Below are positions 1-9,700 of a stretch of DNA of 64,000 nucleotides, piece after piece. The notes under the pieces are model-generated. The model ran no database searches. It was not told the origin of the DNA and was given only the letters and a program-made list of their open reading frames with translations. Origin of the DNA: Hyphomicrobiales bacterium. GTDB taxonomy: Bacteria; Pseudomonadota; Alphaproteobacteria; Rhizobiales; Rhizobiaceae. Every line of letters begins with the position of its first letter. Position 1 is the first letter of the stretch. The translations under genes and the position numbers were made by a program. The stretch is taken from NCBI GenBank assembly GCA_900466605.1, contig UBMU01000030.1, forward strand, positions 186,001-250,000, in the 5' to 3' direction.

Positions 1-1792
1 TGTAGAGCTGGCTTAAGCCGAATGTCAGAATGCCAGCTTCGGTCGTCGGCATCTGGCGAGCTGTATAGATACGCTTGGACGACCAGACGTCCGCAACCTC
101 GACGCCACCGCGTTCGACGCTGAAATGGCCTCGCTCTTCGCTGTAGTTCGGGCCAGTGGCCGGGCTTATGCCGTCGAAACGCACGGAGTAGCCTCCAGCG
201 TCAACAGTCTGACCAGGTTTCATCTCAACCACATACTCGGTTTCGAAGGTGGTCACCGCAACGATGCCGAGGACGGCGACACCAAGCCCCGCATGGGCAA
301 GTGCTGTGCCGAAGGCCGACCGTGGCAGGCCAGCAAGCCGCCTCCGGGCAACAGAAATAGAGACCTTGCCGATGCCCGCACGATAGCAGAGATCGGCAAT
401 CGCGCCGAAAACCAGGAATAGGGCCGCAGCCAGCCCGAGCACGGCAAGCACGGGACCGCCGTGCTCGACATAGAAAAACGCGACAGCAGCAACAAACGCC
501 AGGATCGCGACCAGATAGAGCCGCTGGAGCACTGCCAGCAAGTCACCGCGCTTCCAAGCGAGCAGAGGGCCGAAAGGAACGATGACCAGCAGCGGCGCCA
601 TCAGCAGACCGAAGGTCATGTTGAAAAATGGCGGCCCCACCGAGATCTTGTCGCCAGTCAGCGTCTCCAGCAACAGCGGATAGAGCGTGCCGGTGAGCAC
701 TGTGCCGCAAGCCACGGTGAGGATCAGGTTGTTGAGAACCAGCGCTCCTTCACGCGAAATCGGCGCGAACAAGCCGCCTGCCGACAGAAGCGGCGCGCGG
801 AATGCGAAGAGCGACAGCGCCCCACCAATGAAAATCAGCAGAATGCACAGGATGAAGATGCCACGCGAGGGATCGCTGGCAAAGGCATGCACCGAGGTCA
901 AGACACCCGATCGCACAAGGAAAGTTCCCATCAGCGACAGCGAGAACGTCAGGATGGCCAGCAAAACCGTCCAGATCTTCAACGCTTCGCGCTTTTCCAT
1001 GACAAGTGCCGAATGCAGCAGCGCCGTTCCGGCAAGCCACGGCATGAACGACGCGTTCTCGACCGGATCCCAGAACCACCAGCCGCCCCATCCAAGCTCG
1101 TAGTAGGCCCAGTAGGACCCCATAGCGATACCGAGCGTCAGAAACGTCCAGGCAGCCAACGTCCAGGGCCGCACCCAGCGCGCCCAGGCGGCATCGATAC
1201 GCCCTTCGAGAAGGGCGGCCACGGCGAAGGAAAAACAGACGGAAAAGCCGACATAGCCGAGGTAGAGCAGCGGCGGGTGGATCGCAAGGCCGATGTCCTG
1301 AAGGACGGGATTGAGGTCCTTCCCCTCGGCCGGTGCCGGGTCCAGCCGCGCGAACGGGTTGGAGGTAAGGAGAATGAACAGGGTGAAGGCGACCGATATC
1401 CACGCCTGCACGGCAAGCACGTTTGCCCGCAACGAGTCAGGCAGATTGCGCCCGAAGGCTGCGACCAGAGCGCTGAAGAGCACCAGAATCAGCAGCCAGA
1501 GCATCATTGAACCTTCATGATTGCCCCAGACGCCGGAAACCTTGAAAAGCAACGGAACCAGAGAATGCGAGTTCTCCCAGACATTTGCCACCGAAAAGTC
1601 GGAGACGACGTGTGCGTAAGTCAGTACAGCAAAAGAGAAAGCCACCAGCATAAACATCGCCAGGGACCCAACGGACGCCACATCCATCATCGCACGGTCG
1701 GAGCGCCTCGCGCCAATCACCGGAACAACGGAGATCACAAGTGCCGTCGCGAGCGCCAGGATGAGAGCGTAGTGGCCGATCTCGATGATCAT
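1..1792 (-). CDS. ccmF: Cytochrome c heme lyase CcmF/CycK (partial, C-terminus outside window)
   Basis: CcmF is the large integral-membrane heme lyase subunit of system I cytochrome c maturation; it passes heme from CcmE to apocytochrome c at the periplasmic face. The visible 597 codons begin [10 protein letters not shown] and show many hydrophobic helices. The heme-handling tryptophan-rich WWD motif is visible ([19 protein letters not shown]), together with conserved histidine-containing loops such as [12 protein letters not shown]. The ATG at 1792 overlaps the ccmE stop (ATGA), so the two are translationally coupled. Family proteins are roughly 650 residues long, so only the C-terminal tail is missing. 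Downstream, outside the window, ccmH/cycL would be expected. Confidence 0.95.
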   Translation of the reverse strand, partial: MIIEIGHYALILALATALVISVVPVIGARRSDRAMMDVASVGSLAMFMLVAFSFAVLTYAHVVSDFSVANVWENSHSLVPLLFKVSGVWGNHEGSMMLWLLILVLFSALVAAFGRNLPDSLRANVLAVQAWISVAFTLFILLTSNPFARLDPAPAEGKDLNPVLQDIGLAIHPPLLYLGYVGFSVCFSFAVAALLEGRIDAAWARWVRPWTLAAWTFLTLGIAMGSYWAYYELGWGGWWFWDPVENASFMPWLAGTALLHSALVMEKREALKIWTVLLAILTFSLSLMGTFLVRSGVLTSVHAFASDPSRGIFILCILLIFIGGALSLFAFRAPLLSAGGLFAPISREGALVLNNLILTVACGTVLTGTLYPLLLETLTGDKISVGPPFFNMTFGLLMAPLLVIVPFGPLLAWKRGDLLAVLQRLYLVAILAFVAAVAFFYVEHGGPVLAVLGLAAALFLVFGAIADLCYRAGIGKVSISVARRRLAGLPRSAFGTALAHAGLGVAVLGIVAVTTFETEYVVEMKPGQTVDAGGYSVRFDGISPATGPNYSEERGHFSVERGGVEVADVWSSKRIYTARQMPTTEAGILTFGLSQLY

Positions 1793-2241
1793 TGCACCGT
1801 CTCCCCTTCCTTCCAGAGACCTTGGGCCTTGAGCCTGTCGGCGACTTCCTTCGGCATGTATTTCTCATCATGCTTGGCGAGAACTGTGTCGGCGGTGAAC
1901 ACATCGCTGCCTGTTTCGAAACGGCCCTCGGTCACGACCCCCTGCCCCTCGCGAAAGAGGTCCGGAAGAATCCCGGTATATCTGACCCTGACAAGATCGC
2001 CGGTGGCGTCGGTCACCGCAAACTGTACCGTCGATCCCGCGCCACGCACAATGCTGCCCTCGCCGACAAGACCGCCGAGCCGGATCCGGGTCCCGGGCGG
2101 CACTGGGTTCTTCACGATATCTGCCGGCATATAAAAATAGGCGACGGACTGGCTGAAGGCGAACATGACGAGCAGCACTGCGGCAATGATGAAACTCATG
2201 CCGCCACCGATAATTGCCAAGCGTTTCTGCTTGCGCGTCAT
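1789..2241 (-). CDS. ccmE: Heme chaperone CcmE/CycJ
   Basis: This 150-residue protein is the periplasmic heme chaperone that binds heme covalently and hands it to the CcmF lyase. It has one N-terminal membrane anchor (residues about 9-31) followed by an OB-fold domain. The heme-binding HxxxY motif is present as H124 and Y128 in [10 protein letters not shown]. Length and architecture are normal for the family. Its start overlaps the ccmI stop and its stop overlaps the ccmF start (ATGA in both cases), indicating an operon ccmI-ccmE-ccmF. Confidence 0.96.
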   Translation of the reverse strand: MTRKQKRLAIIGGGMSFIIAAVLLVMFAFSQSVAYFYMPADIVKNPVPPGTRIRLGGLVGEGSIVRGAGSTVQFAVTDATGDLVRVRYTGILPDLFREGQGVVTEGRFETGSDVFTADTVLAKHDEKYMPKEVADRLKAQGLWKEGETVQ

Positions 2242-3356
2242 TCCGTCATTCCTTTTGCCTCGATGTCGAGCTCACGTGCCAGCGCCAACAGTTGCTTGCC
2301 TTGCTCGCTGCTTGCCGGAAATGCCGCCAGCCCGCGCTTCAAAGCTCCTACAGCGCGATCCTTATCCTTCAATACGGCATAAGAGCGCACGAGCCGCAAC
2401 CAGCCCTCGATATTGTTAGGATCCTCCGTAAGCTTGGCATCCAGACTTTCCACCATTCCTTGGATCATCTGTTGCCGGTCACCCGCGTTCATGCTGTCCG
2501 CCGCGGCAACGTCAGCCTGCGTCGGATTGCCGGGAGTGCTGGACGCGCCGCCATTCTTCGCAATGTGCTCGGAGACCAGCGGCATCCACGGCGCGTCGGC
2601 GGGCGATTGCCTGGCAAGAGCTTCAAAGGCGGCCTTGGCCTCTGCTGCGCGACCAGCCTGCTCCATGCCGAGCGCAAGATAGAAGCTTGCCTTCGGATTG
2701 TCCGGCTGCACGTGAAGTGACTGCTCCAGCACCTTGCGTGCATCTTCGGTAACCACGCCGTTCGAGGTCGCCATCAACGTTTCGGCAAGGCCGTCCAGCC
2801 GCACCGCGCTTGGTCCCAGCAGGCGGATCGCATTCCGGTAGGCATTTTCGGCGTCGGCAACACGCATAGTGTTGAAATAGATCGGCGCCAGCACATCCCA
2901 ACCCTTGCCATCATCGGGATTCTGCGCGAGGTGCCGCTCAGCCTTGGCGATCAGGATCGTGATGTCATTGCCGGGGTTCTCAAGTCGGGCTTCCAGCGGC
3001 TGCGACGGCAAATCCGGCCGCCCCACCAGAACGTAAAGACAGAGCCCCACGATCGGCAGGAGCAGCAGCACGAATGCCTCGGAAAGACGGTGATGCTTCG
3101 CGGCCTTGCTACCAGTGACCGGCGCAGCCGAGACGGTGATCAACCGCCGACCGATCTCGGCCCGCGCATAATCCGCTTCCTCGGCGGAAATCAGCCCGCC
3201 CGCAAGGTCGCGGTCAAGTTCGCGCAACTGATCTCGGTAGACGGCCGCCTCTCCGGCGCGCGTGTCATCTGCCGCTCTTGCTCCACGCAAAAGCGGATAA
3301 AGCAGAATGGCAGCGACAGCCGCCGTCAGAGCGGCGACAAGAATCCAGAAAAGCAT
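2238..3356 (-). CDS. ccmI: Cytochrome c biogenesis protein CcmI/CycH
   Basis: CcmI presents apocytochrome c to the heme lyase. The protein starts [20 protein letters not shown], a typical first membrane segment. A short loop with [21 protein letters not shown] follows, then a second membrane segment ([18 protein letters not shown]), then a periplasmic TPR region with repeats such as [24 protein letters not shown]. The open frame extends upstream to 3521, but that extension is not hydrophobic and does not resemble the family, so the ATG at 3356 (372 residues) is preferred. In rhizobia, mutants in this operon also lose high-affinity iron uptake (published for cycHJKL of R. leguminosarum). Confidence 0.93.
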   Translation of the reverse strand: MLFWILVAALTAAVAAILLYPLLRGARAADDTRAGEAAVYRDQLRELDRDLAGGLISAEEADYARAEIGRRLITVSAAPVTGSKAAKHHRLSEAFVLLLLPIVGLCLYVLVGRPDLPSQPLEARLENPGNDITILIAKAERHLAQNPDDGKGWDVLAPIYFNTMRVADAENAYRNAIRLLGPSAVRLDGLAETLMATSNGVVTEDARKVLEQSLHVQPDNPKASFYLALGMEQAGRAAEAKAAFEALARQSPADAPWMPLVSEHIAKNGGASSTPGNPTQADVAAADSMNAGDRQQMIQGMVESLDAKLTEDPNNIEGWLRLVRSYAVLKDKDRAVGALKRGLAAFPASSEQGKQLLALARELDIEAKGMTE

Positions 3357-3471
3357 AGGCGCCCAATACTCGAAGCAAACATCTATTCCAACAACCAAAG
3401 CCGCGATGACGTTTAATTGAAGCGTTTGGCTCGCGACACACCGTGAGCGGACACCGATACCGTCACTCAGG

Positions 3472-3897
3472 TCAGCCGAGCGGCGACCAACTGCCGTTGT
3501 CGTTTCGGCACGCGGAACCACGCGCCACCGTCTCCTTGCCGTCGATCGTCACGCTATGGGTATATTGGCGGCAGTTCTGCGAGCCGACCTGGTAGGGTGC
3601 AGCTGCGATGACCCTACCGCTGACGTTGCGTCCGCTCCAGACAACGGGCTGTCCGACCGCTGCACCTTCCAAGGCGCGGTACTCGGCTTCGAGGGCACGC
3701 TGGCGGTCGCTATCGCTCAGTTCCACGCCGCTGCGACCGATGATACCGCCCTGCAACGCCGCAATATAGGTCGCCGAAGCGGGGGGCTTCCTCGAGAAAA
3801 GGCCACCGGAGCCACCACTCTTCGTCGACTGGCACCCAGACAGCGTCATGGCGACGAGAAGCGAGGAAACGATCATGCCTTGCGAACGTAGCATCAT
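3472..3897 (-). CDS. Outer-membrane lipoprotein, RT0821/Lpp0805-type surface protein
   Basis: This 141-residue protein has a signal peptide ending in a lipobox (LSGC, lipidated Cys at residue 22), so it is an outer- or inner-membrane lipoprotein. The mature part contains a small Gly-rich segment (ALQGGIIGRSGVELSDSDRQ) and a C-terminal domain ending in CRQYTHSVTIDGKETVARGSAC, typical of the RT0821/Lpp0805 surface-protein family related to 17-kDa antigens. An alternative start is M8 (3876), which also gives a signal peptide. It lies between feuQ and ccmI in the same direction. Its cellular role is unknown. Confidence 0.8.
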   Translation of the reverse strand: MMLRSQGMIVSSLLVAMTLSGCQSTKSGGSGGLFSRKPPASATYIAALQGGIIGRSGVELSDSDRQRALEAEYRALEGAAVGQPVVWSGRNVSGRVIAAAPYQVGSQNCRQYTHSVTIDGKETVARGSACRNDNGSWSPLG

Positions 3898-4000
3898 TCA
3901 GCCGAACCAGAACAGGTGTCAATCAACGCAGCCACACACGCTGCAACAAGGCAAAGCATGCTATGCAATGGCCTGGGTCTATGTGACATCAAGCAATTGC

Positions 4001-5404
4001 TCACGCAACATCCTTTGTGATCCCTGGCAAAATAAGGCAGGCCTTCAGTCCCTGCCACTCGCCGCGGGACAACTCCAGCCGCCCCTGATACTCGTTGGAA
4101 ATCTCCGTCACGATGGACAGCCCAAGCCCGGTACCCGGTTTGCTTTCGTCCAGCCGCTTGCCGCGCTTCAGCGCTTCGCGGATCTGATCAGGCTCAAGTC
4201 CCGGTCCATCGTCCTCGACGACAAGCTCGACCCAGTGGCGGCGCCCGCTGCCCTCTGCGCCCGTGATATCTTCCGGTGCCTCTGTAACGGAAAGACGAAC
4301 CCTGGTCGCAGCGAACCGGGCAGCATTTTCGAGAAGATTGCCGACGACCTCTTCGAGATCCTGTTGCTCCATGGCGACCGCGAGATGCGGCGGGGACACG
4401 GTAAGTTCGAATTCCTTGTCGACGTTCAGGCGGCGCATGACGCGGACCAACCGTTCAAGAGCGGGTTCTGCGTCGGTGCGGGCAAGTACAGATTCGCGTT
4501 GCGCGGCAATTCGCGCACGGTTTAAATACGTCTGCACCTGCCCCTGCATTGCCTCCGCCTGGCTGCGCACCAGATCGCCGTGCGAGCGCTCAAGTACACG
4601 CGCCTCGTTGAGCAGCACTGCAATCGGCGTTTTCAGCGAATGAGCGAGATTGCCAACCTGCATGCGCGCTCTTTCAACAATACGGCGATTGCTGTCGATC
4701 AGCGCGTTGACCTCGTTGGCGAGCGGCAGGATTTCGCGCGGGAAGTCGCCCTTCAACTGTTCGCTCTCGCCAGCGCGAATGCGCTCCAGCGCGGCACGTG
4801 CCTTGTCGAGCGGCTTGAGGCCATAAAGAATGGCCAGTGCGTTGACGATCAGACTGCCAACACCGAAGCCTGCCAACGCCAGGTAGAGGCTATGCGAAAA
4901 ATTACGAACGTCGTCTTCGACAACGTCGACGTTGCCGGTAACACGAAAACGCGCGGCACGGCCATCGGTATCGAGCACGACCTCGGTTTCGGCGACCTGA
5001 ATCCGGTTCCCCGAAGCATCGGTCACTTGGTAGTAGCGTTCATAGTTCTTATCGAAGGGCGCCTCGAGAACGGAGGGAACAGGAATTGAGACAGAGCCGA
5101 GCGACGGCGAGACCAGCGGCGGGGCCGTGTAGGTGCCGAGCGGTTCGACGACCCAGTACCAGCCCGTTTTCGGCTGAGCGAAGCGCAGGTCGCCAAGCTG
5201 CGGGCTGCCGCTGAGAGCCCCTTGATCGCCGATCGTCACCGAGTTGATGACGTTGTAGAGCTGGGCGCGCAGCAGGTCCTGAAAGCCGCGCTCGGCGCTC
5301 TTCCGGTACAGCGTCGAGATCAAAAGGCCGATGACGACCAACGCAACGGTTGACCAGATCGTGGTCAGCAGCAGGACGCGTGCAGTAAGTGACTTAATTC
5401 GCAT
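4001..5404 (-). CDS. feuQ: Sensor histidine kinase FeuQ
   Basis: This is a membrane histidine kinase of about 467 residues, PhoQ-like in layout: a first membrane helix (LLLTTIWSTVALVVIGLLIS), a periplasmic sensor domain, a second helix (LALAGFGVGSLIVNALAILY), HAMP, then the catalytic core. The phosphoacceptor H-box is HSLKTP within VGNLAHSLKTPIAVLLNEA. The N-box (GNLLENAARFA), G1 (EDDGPGLEP) and G2 (GTGLGLSIV) are intact. The ATG at 5404 is chosen because it leaves an 11-nt overlap with feuP; the longer frame to 5449 adds a non-membrane extension. FeuQ/FeuP in rhizobia control cyclic glucan export and symbiosis and were first linked to iron uptake. The feu assignment rests on motif and neighbourhood (feuN, cyc genes). 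Confidence 0.78.
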   Translation of the reverse strand: MRIKSLTARVLLLTTIWSTVALVVIGLLISTLYRKSAERGFQDLLRAQLYNVINSVTIGDQGALSGSPQLGDLRFAQPKTGWYWVVEPLGTYTAPPLVSPSLGSVSIPVPSVLEAPFDKNYERYYQVTDASGNRIQVAETEVVLDTDGRAARFRVTGNVDVVEDDVRNFSHSLYLALAGFGVGSLIVNALAILYGLKPLDKARAALERIRAGESEQLKGDFPREILPLANEVNALIDSNRRIVERARMQVGNLAHSLKTPIAVLLNEARVLERSHGDLVRSQAEAMQGQVQTYLNRARIAAQRESVLARTDAEPALERLVRVMRRLNVDKEFELTVSPPHLAVAMEQQDLEEVVGNLLENAARFAATRVRLSVTEAPEDITGAEGSGRRHWVELVVEDDGPGLEPDQIREALKRGKRLDESKPGTGLGLSIVTEISNEYQGRLELSRGEWQGLKACLILPGITKDVA

Positions 5405-6065
5405 TGTTCGGCGCTTGGATGCGGTAGCCAAGCCCGCGCACCGTCTCAATCAGATCGACACCCATCTTCTTGCGAAGGCGCCCGACAAAAACCTCGATCG
5501 TATTGGAATCGCGGTCAAAATCCTGATCGTACATATGTTCGACCAGTTCGGTGCGTGAAACCACCTCGCCCATGTGGTGCATGAGATAGGAGAGCAGCCG
5601 GTACTCATGCGAGGTCAGCTTCAGCGCCACGCCGTTGACCGTCGCCTTGGAGCTCTTGGTATCGAGTCGCACGGGTCCGCAGATGATCTCCGACGAGGAG
5701 TGCCCCGCCGCCCTGCGGATCAGGGCGCGGATACGTGCCAGCACTTCCTCAACGTGGAAAGGCTTGGTGACGTAGTCGTCGGCGCCTGCATCGATGCCGG
5801 CGACCTTATCGCTCCAGCGGTCGCGAGCCGTGAGGATCAGCACCGGCATGCCACGACCTGCGCCGCGCCATTTCTCGAGGACCGTGACGCCGTCAAGTTC
5901 CGGCAATCCTATATCGAGGATGATGGCGTCGTACGGCTCGGTGTCGCCAAGGAAGTGCCCTTCCTCGCCGTCGAACGCCTGATCGACGACGTAACCAGCT
6001 TCCTTCAACGTGTCGCTGAGCTGCCGGTTCAGGTTGACATCGTCTTCGATTACCAGAATGCGCAT
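5394..6065 (-). CDS. feuP: Response regulator FeuP (OmpR/PhoB family)
   Basis: This 223-residue response regulator has a receiver domain with the acidic pocket (IEDD, residues 6-9), the phosphoacceptor D51 (ILDIGLPELDG), the conserved Thr (LTARDRWSDK) and the Lys of TKPF. A C-terminal winged-helix DNA-binding domain follows (LTSHEYRLLSYLMHH ... SNTIEVFVGRLRKKMG). It overlaps feuQ by 11 nt and follows feuN by 53 bp, giving the order feuN-feuP-feuQ. In Sinorhizobium FeuP activates ndvA (cyclic beta-glucan export); here that role is inferred from homology. Confidence 0.82.
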   Translation of the reverse strand: MRILVIEDDVNLNRQLSDTLKEAGYVVDQAFDGEEGHFLGDTEPYDAIILDIGLPELDGVTVLEKWRGAGRGMPVLILTARDRWSDKVAGIDAGADDYVTKPFHVEEVLARIRALIRRAAGHSSSEIICGPVRLDTKSSKATVNGVALKLTSHEYRLLSYLMHHMGEVVSRTELVEHMYDQDFDRDSNTIEVFVGRLRKKMGVDLIETVRGLGYRIQAPNNAN

Positions 6066-6118
6066 CGGTCCGCTTTACTCCGCTTTATTTCTTCGGCGTC
6101 TAGATAGGCCGATTCTGC

Positions 6119-6367
6119 CTACATCGGAACCTTGACGGTTACCTTGCGCGGGCGCTGGCCGTTGCCTTGGACGAGAACGGTGATGACGCAGCTATCGCCC
6201 AGTGGCTGGACGGAAAGGAGTTGGCCGCCCGTCTTTTCCACAACCTCACGCGCGGCTTCGCTGCAATCGCCTGCAACGCGCACTGTCAGGGTACGCGGAT
6301 TATCCGGTGAGGGCGACGTTATCGCCAGCCCTGCGGCTAGCGCTGCGACGCTCAAGGGAGAGGCCAT
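6119..6367 (-). CDS. feuN: Small periplasmic protein, probable FeuN inhibitor of FeuQ
   Basis: This 82-residue protein has an N-terminal signal peptide (MASPLSVAALAAGLAI) and a small mature domain containing exactly two cysteines (C35 in VAGDCSEAAR, C60 in LGDSCVITV) that could form a disulfide. It sits immediately upstream of feuP-feuQ in the same direction. That position, size and export signal match FeuN, the small periplasmic protein known in Sinorhizobium to bind FeuQ and hold the pathway off. The frame extends to 6430, but the signal peptide begins cleanly at M22, so the ATG at 6367 is preferred. Identity is inferred from context rather than from a sequence alignment. Confidence 0.65.
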   Translation of the reverse strand: MASPLSVAALAAGLAITSPSPDNPRTLTVRVAGDCSEAAREVVEKTGGQLLSVQPLGDSCVITVLVQGNGQRPRKVTVKVPM

Positions 6368-6498
6368 GTGCAATGCTTTCAATGATACTAACTTGGCCGA
6401 GACTATGTACTCAAGCGACCTGAATGGCAAATGAATGCCGTGTAATCCCTGATGTTTAGAACAATTCCGAATTCACGCCACGCATGTTCGAAAATGCA

Positions 6499-6530
6499 GT
6501 GCGGCGAACGACAGTGACCGCTCGCCGCAC
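6499..6530 (-). terminator. Probable rho-independent terminator after the GTA operon
   Basis: A perfect 9-bp stem (GTGCGGCGA at 6499-6507 with TCGCCGCAC at 6522-6530) with a 14-nt loop lies just after the holin-like stop codon. Read on the minus strand it is followed by TGCATTTTC. The position fits the end of the minus-strand GTA transcript. Confidence 0.55.
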
Positions 6531-6535
6531 CGACT

Positions 6536-6751
6536 TCAAGCAGCGGATTTGATGGCAGCCTTGGCAGTGACACGCCCATAAACGGCCAACAGACCGCCAA
6601 GCGCACCAGCTATATTCACGATCGCGTCCACCAGCTGGTTCTTGTCGGCTGGAGCAAGATCGATACCCGCAAAATGCAACACTGACGCGACGACTGATAT
6701 CAGCGCGCCCCAAATAGTCTTTGAACTATACCAATTCTTCAGATCCACCAT
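6536..6751 (-). CDS. Small holin-like membrane protein at the end of the GTA cluster
   Basis: This 71-residue protein begins MVDLKNWYSSKTIWGALISV after a clear ribosome-binding site (GGAGAGAAA just before the ATG). It has two hydrophobic segments (about 13-28 and 45-58) separated by a short acidic/polar loop (APADKNQLVDA), and a basic C-terminus (GRVTAKAAIKSAA). This size and two-helix layout resemble small phage holins. It follows g15 by 10 bp and is the last gene before a probable terminator. The frame is open further upstream, but the ribosome-binding site decides the start. The holin role is inferred from topology and context. Confidence 0.6.
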   Translation of the reverse strand: MVDLKNWYSSKTIWGALISVVASVLHFAGIDLAPADKNQLVDAIVNIAGALGGLLAVYGRVTAKAAIKSAA

Positions 6752-6761
6752 TTTCTCTCCT

Positions 6762-9700
6762 TCAAGGTGAAAGTTGCAAGGCGCATATCCTTTGCGCCGG
6801 AATGCCGAGCGGCACGCGTTCGCCCAGTTGCCGGATCCGCACACTCAGACTGTCCTGCCGGTGCCCGAAATCAGCGAGCTCATCAGCGGAGGGGTAGACC
6901 CATTCCGTGCTTTCGGCCTCGCCCGCCCTCAGAACCGCATCCCCGTTCAGAATTTCAATGCGGTATCGCTCGAATGGCTCATCCAGCGGAATCTCGGCAC
7001 CGAGCCAACTGTCGCCACTGTCTCGTCCGCGCCTGATCCAGGTAATTTTCACGCCGTCGTCGGTGCGTGTGCATGTGATGTGGACAGGTGCCAGTGGCGT
7101 CTCTGCCCGCAAACCGCCTTCGAAAGCCATAGGGCCAACCTTACCGACAGAAGTGGTTGTTTCGGCGATCCAGTTCAGTCGCAACCCCATTTCGTCTCGA
7201 CCGAGGCCGAGTGGCTTCACTGCTTCGTCGAGTAGCACGACTGCCGAGCCGACCGCGCCCCCCGAAAGCATCGCATCCTCGGTGCCGGCGAGCGCCCGCA
7301 ACAAGCCGCGCAGGCTCCAACGCCCGGTCGAAACCTCCTCCGCCTCGCGGAATGCAAGCACCTCCCAAGCGCCATTGGCGGACAAGACCGCGAGAATATT
7401 GCTGCCATTCATGACGGCTGCCGCCGATGCCGAGGCAAGGCCACTGTAGGGGAGATCCAGTTCTAGTGGCTGCGACCAGTCGAAGCGACCGGTAACCCCT
7501 GCCGCCATGTTTTTTGTCAGAACGCCAATCTTGGCCGGGCGATCGAGCAGCACCCTGCCCTTGTACCCCTCCTCCGTGGCAGACGACGACAATCCGATGG
7601 CCGTCCACGGCTTCGCAAAGGCGGCCCCGCGGGCGAAGCTGGAGGGCTCGCTGCCATTGAATCGCGGCAGATCGATCAGGTGAACAATGGGGGAAAACAG
7701 GTTCGAGCCGTCGTGACCGACTGGCTTTCCACCAAGGATCGTGCCGGCCGTGCCTCCACCCGATGGCGCGAATTCGCGCGCTTCCACTCGGCGGGCCTCC
7801 GCATCTTCGACACGGGTGATCAGAAAGCGCCCCTGCGGTCCGCCGGGCAGCGAAACAACATCGCCCGTCTGGATGTGCATCTCGTTGGGCGGTAGCGAGA
7901 ACCGGATAGAGCGCCGGGTGATACGATTGTCACGCAACAAAGCTTCGGCGGCGACAAGCGCAGTTTCCTCGGGCATGGCGGCTGTGAGATCTTGCTGGAT
8001 GACCCGGCTCGTCGCCTGCGCCACACGATGAGAGCGGGCGCTCGCCTGCTCGTAGTCGAGGTCGGGATTATAGAAGCCCAGCAACGCTTCGGCGGCAAAG
8101 TCGCTGTCGTGGCCACGTGTTTCCTGCCACAGCGGCTCATCCTCGCGATCGACGAGGATTTCGACCGGCAACGCCGGCAGGCTTGCCCTCGTGCGGGACC
8201 GGAAGCGCAGACAACCGGCGTCTTCGACGGCATCGATCTGAAACGCCTGCAACAGCGGCTCGATCAGGCTGCGTGCTGATGCAAGGTCGCCCTGCACATA
8301 GCCCGTCAGGTCGCCGCTGATCTCGGACACATCGAAATCGGTGAAGCCATGATCCCGCAGCATCGCGGCAACGATCTCCGCCAACGTACCACCGCCCAAC
8401 CTGCCATTCAACCAATGCCCAATCCGCCAATTGGCGCCGTCGCTCCACACCGACATATTCTGAGGAAAGGCTGGATAGGGCCGCGCATCCCATGACCAGA
8501 TGAACAAATGGGCCGCGTCCACCATGCCGACCGGAACATCGCTGCCACGCCACCATGCGTGATGCGCCTCCAGAAAGCGGCGCTGCATATTGTCGGCACG
8601 GCTTCGATTTGAAAAGTAAGGAGCGGCACTTTCCGCCGACTTCGGATCGGCAAAAATATTCGGCTGGTTGGCGCCTTTGTCGATGGCGCCGCATCCGAGT
8701 TCGGTAAACCAGACCGGCTTGCCGCGCGGAAGCCACGACGTCGGCGTCGGGCTTTCCACGCCCCCAATCCGCTCATGATGTGGATTGCCCCACCAGCCTG
8801 CGATATCCTTATAGCGAAAGACCCAAGGCTTTCCGGCGAGCCCGTCCACGATCGGGCTTCGCTCCCGCGTCCGTCGCGCCGCGTCATTCTGATAGTACCA
8901 GTCAAAACCTTCGCCCGAGGTGATTGCTGCCATCATTGCCCTGGGGTCATCAGCCGTTCGGAAACTATCCGGGCTGGCGTTCGCGAGATCGTCATCGCGC
9001 CAATCCGCCAGCGGCATGTAGTTGTCGATGCCGACAGCATGGATTGCCGGAGACGACCAGAGCGGATCCAGGTTGAAATAGACATCGCCGCTGCCATCCT
9101 GCGGATGGTAGCCGAAGTATTCGCTCCAGTCGGCGCCGTAGGTCAGCCTCGCCGCCGGCAGGAGCGCCTTCACATCCGTGGTAAGTGCAGTCAGCGACTG
9201 GACGAAGGGAAAGCCATTGTTTGCATCGCGCACCTGCGTCAGACCGCGCAACTCCGATCCGACAATGAAGCCGTCGACACCGCCCGCAGCCTTCGCCAGT
9301 TGCGCATAGTGCAGGATGAAACGGCGGTAGCTGTTCTCGCCGCCGCTATAGGCGACGCGCTGTCCCGCCACGGAAAAGTCGGCTGCTTGCGCCGCTCCCG
9401 TAAAGACCGACAGTTGGAATGCTGCCTGCTCAGTCCGGTCTACGCTTGCCGTCTGGCCGATCGCCGGGTGGCAGGTGATCCGCCCGCGCCAGGGATATGC
9501 GGCCTGCTCCGCAGCACCGTAGGGATCCGGCAAATTGTTGCCGGTCGGAATATCCATCATCACGAAAGGATAGAGGTACACGCCGAGCCCACGTGCCTTG
9601 AGGTCGGCGATCACCGAGACAACGCTTGCATCATCAGGCGTGCCACCATAGGCCGGTCCACCATTGTTGTGGCTGACGACGCGGGCGCTATCGCGGGAGT

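Noticed and set aside
461-1510. Long plus-strand frame over ccmF
   Set aside because: It is a low-complexity Arg/Gln-rich shadow of ccmF on the other strand; the minus frame has the CcmF motifs.
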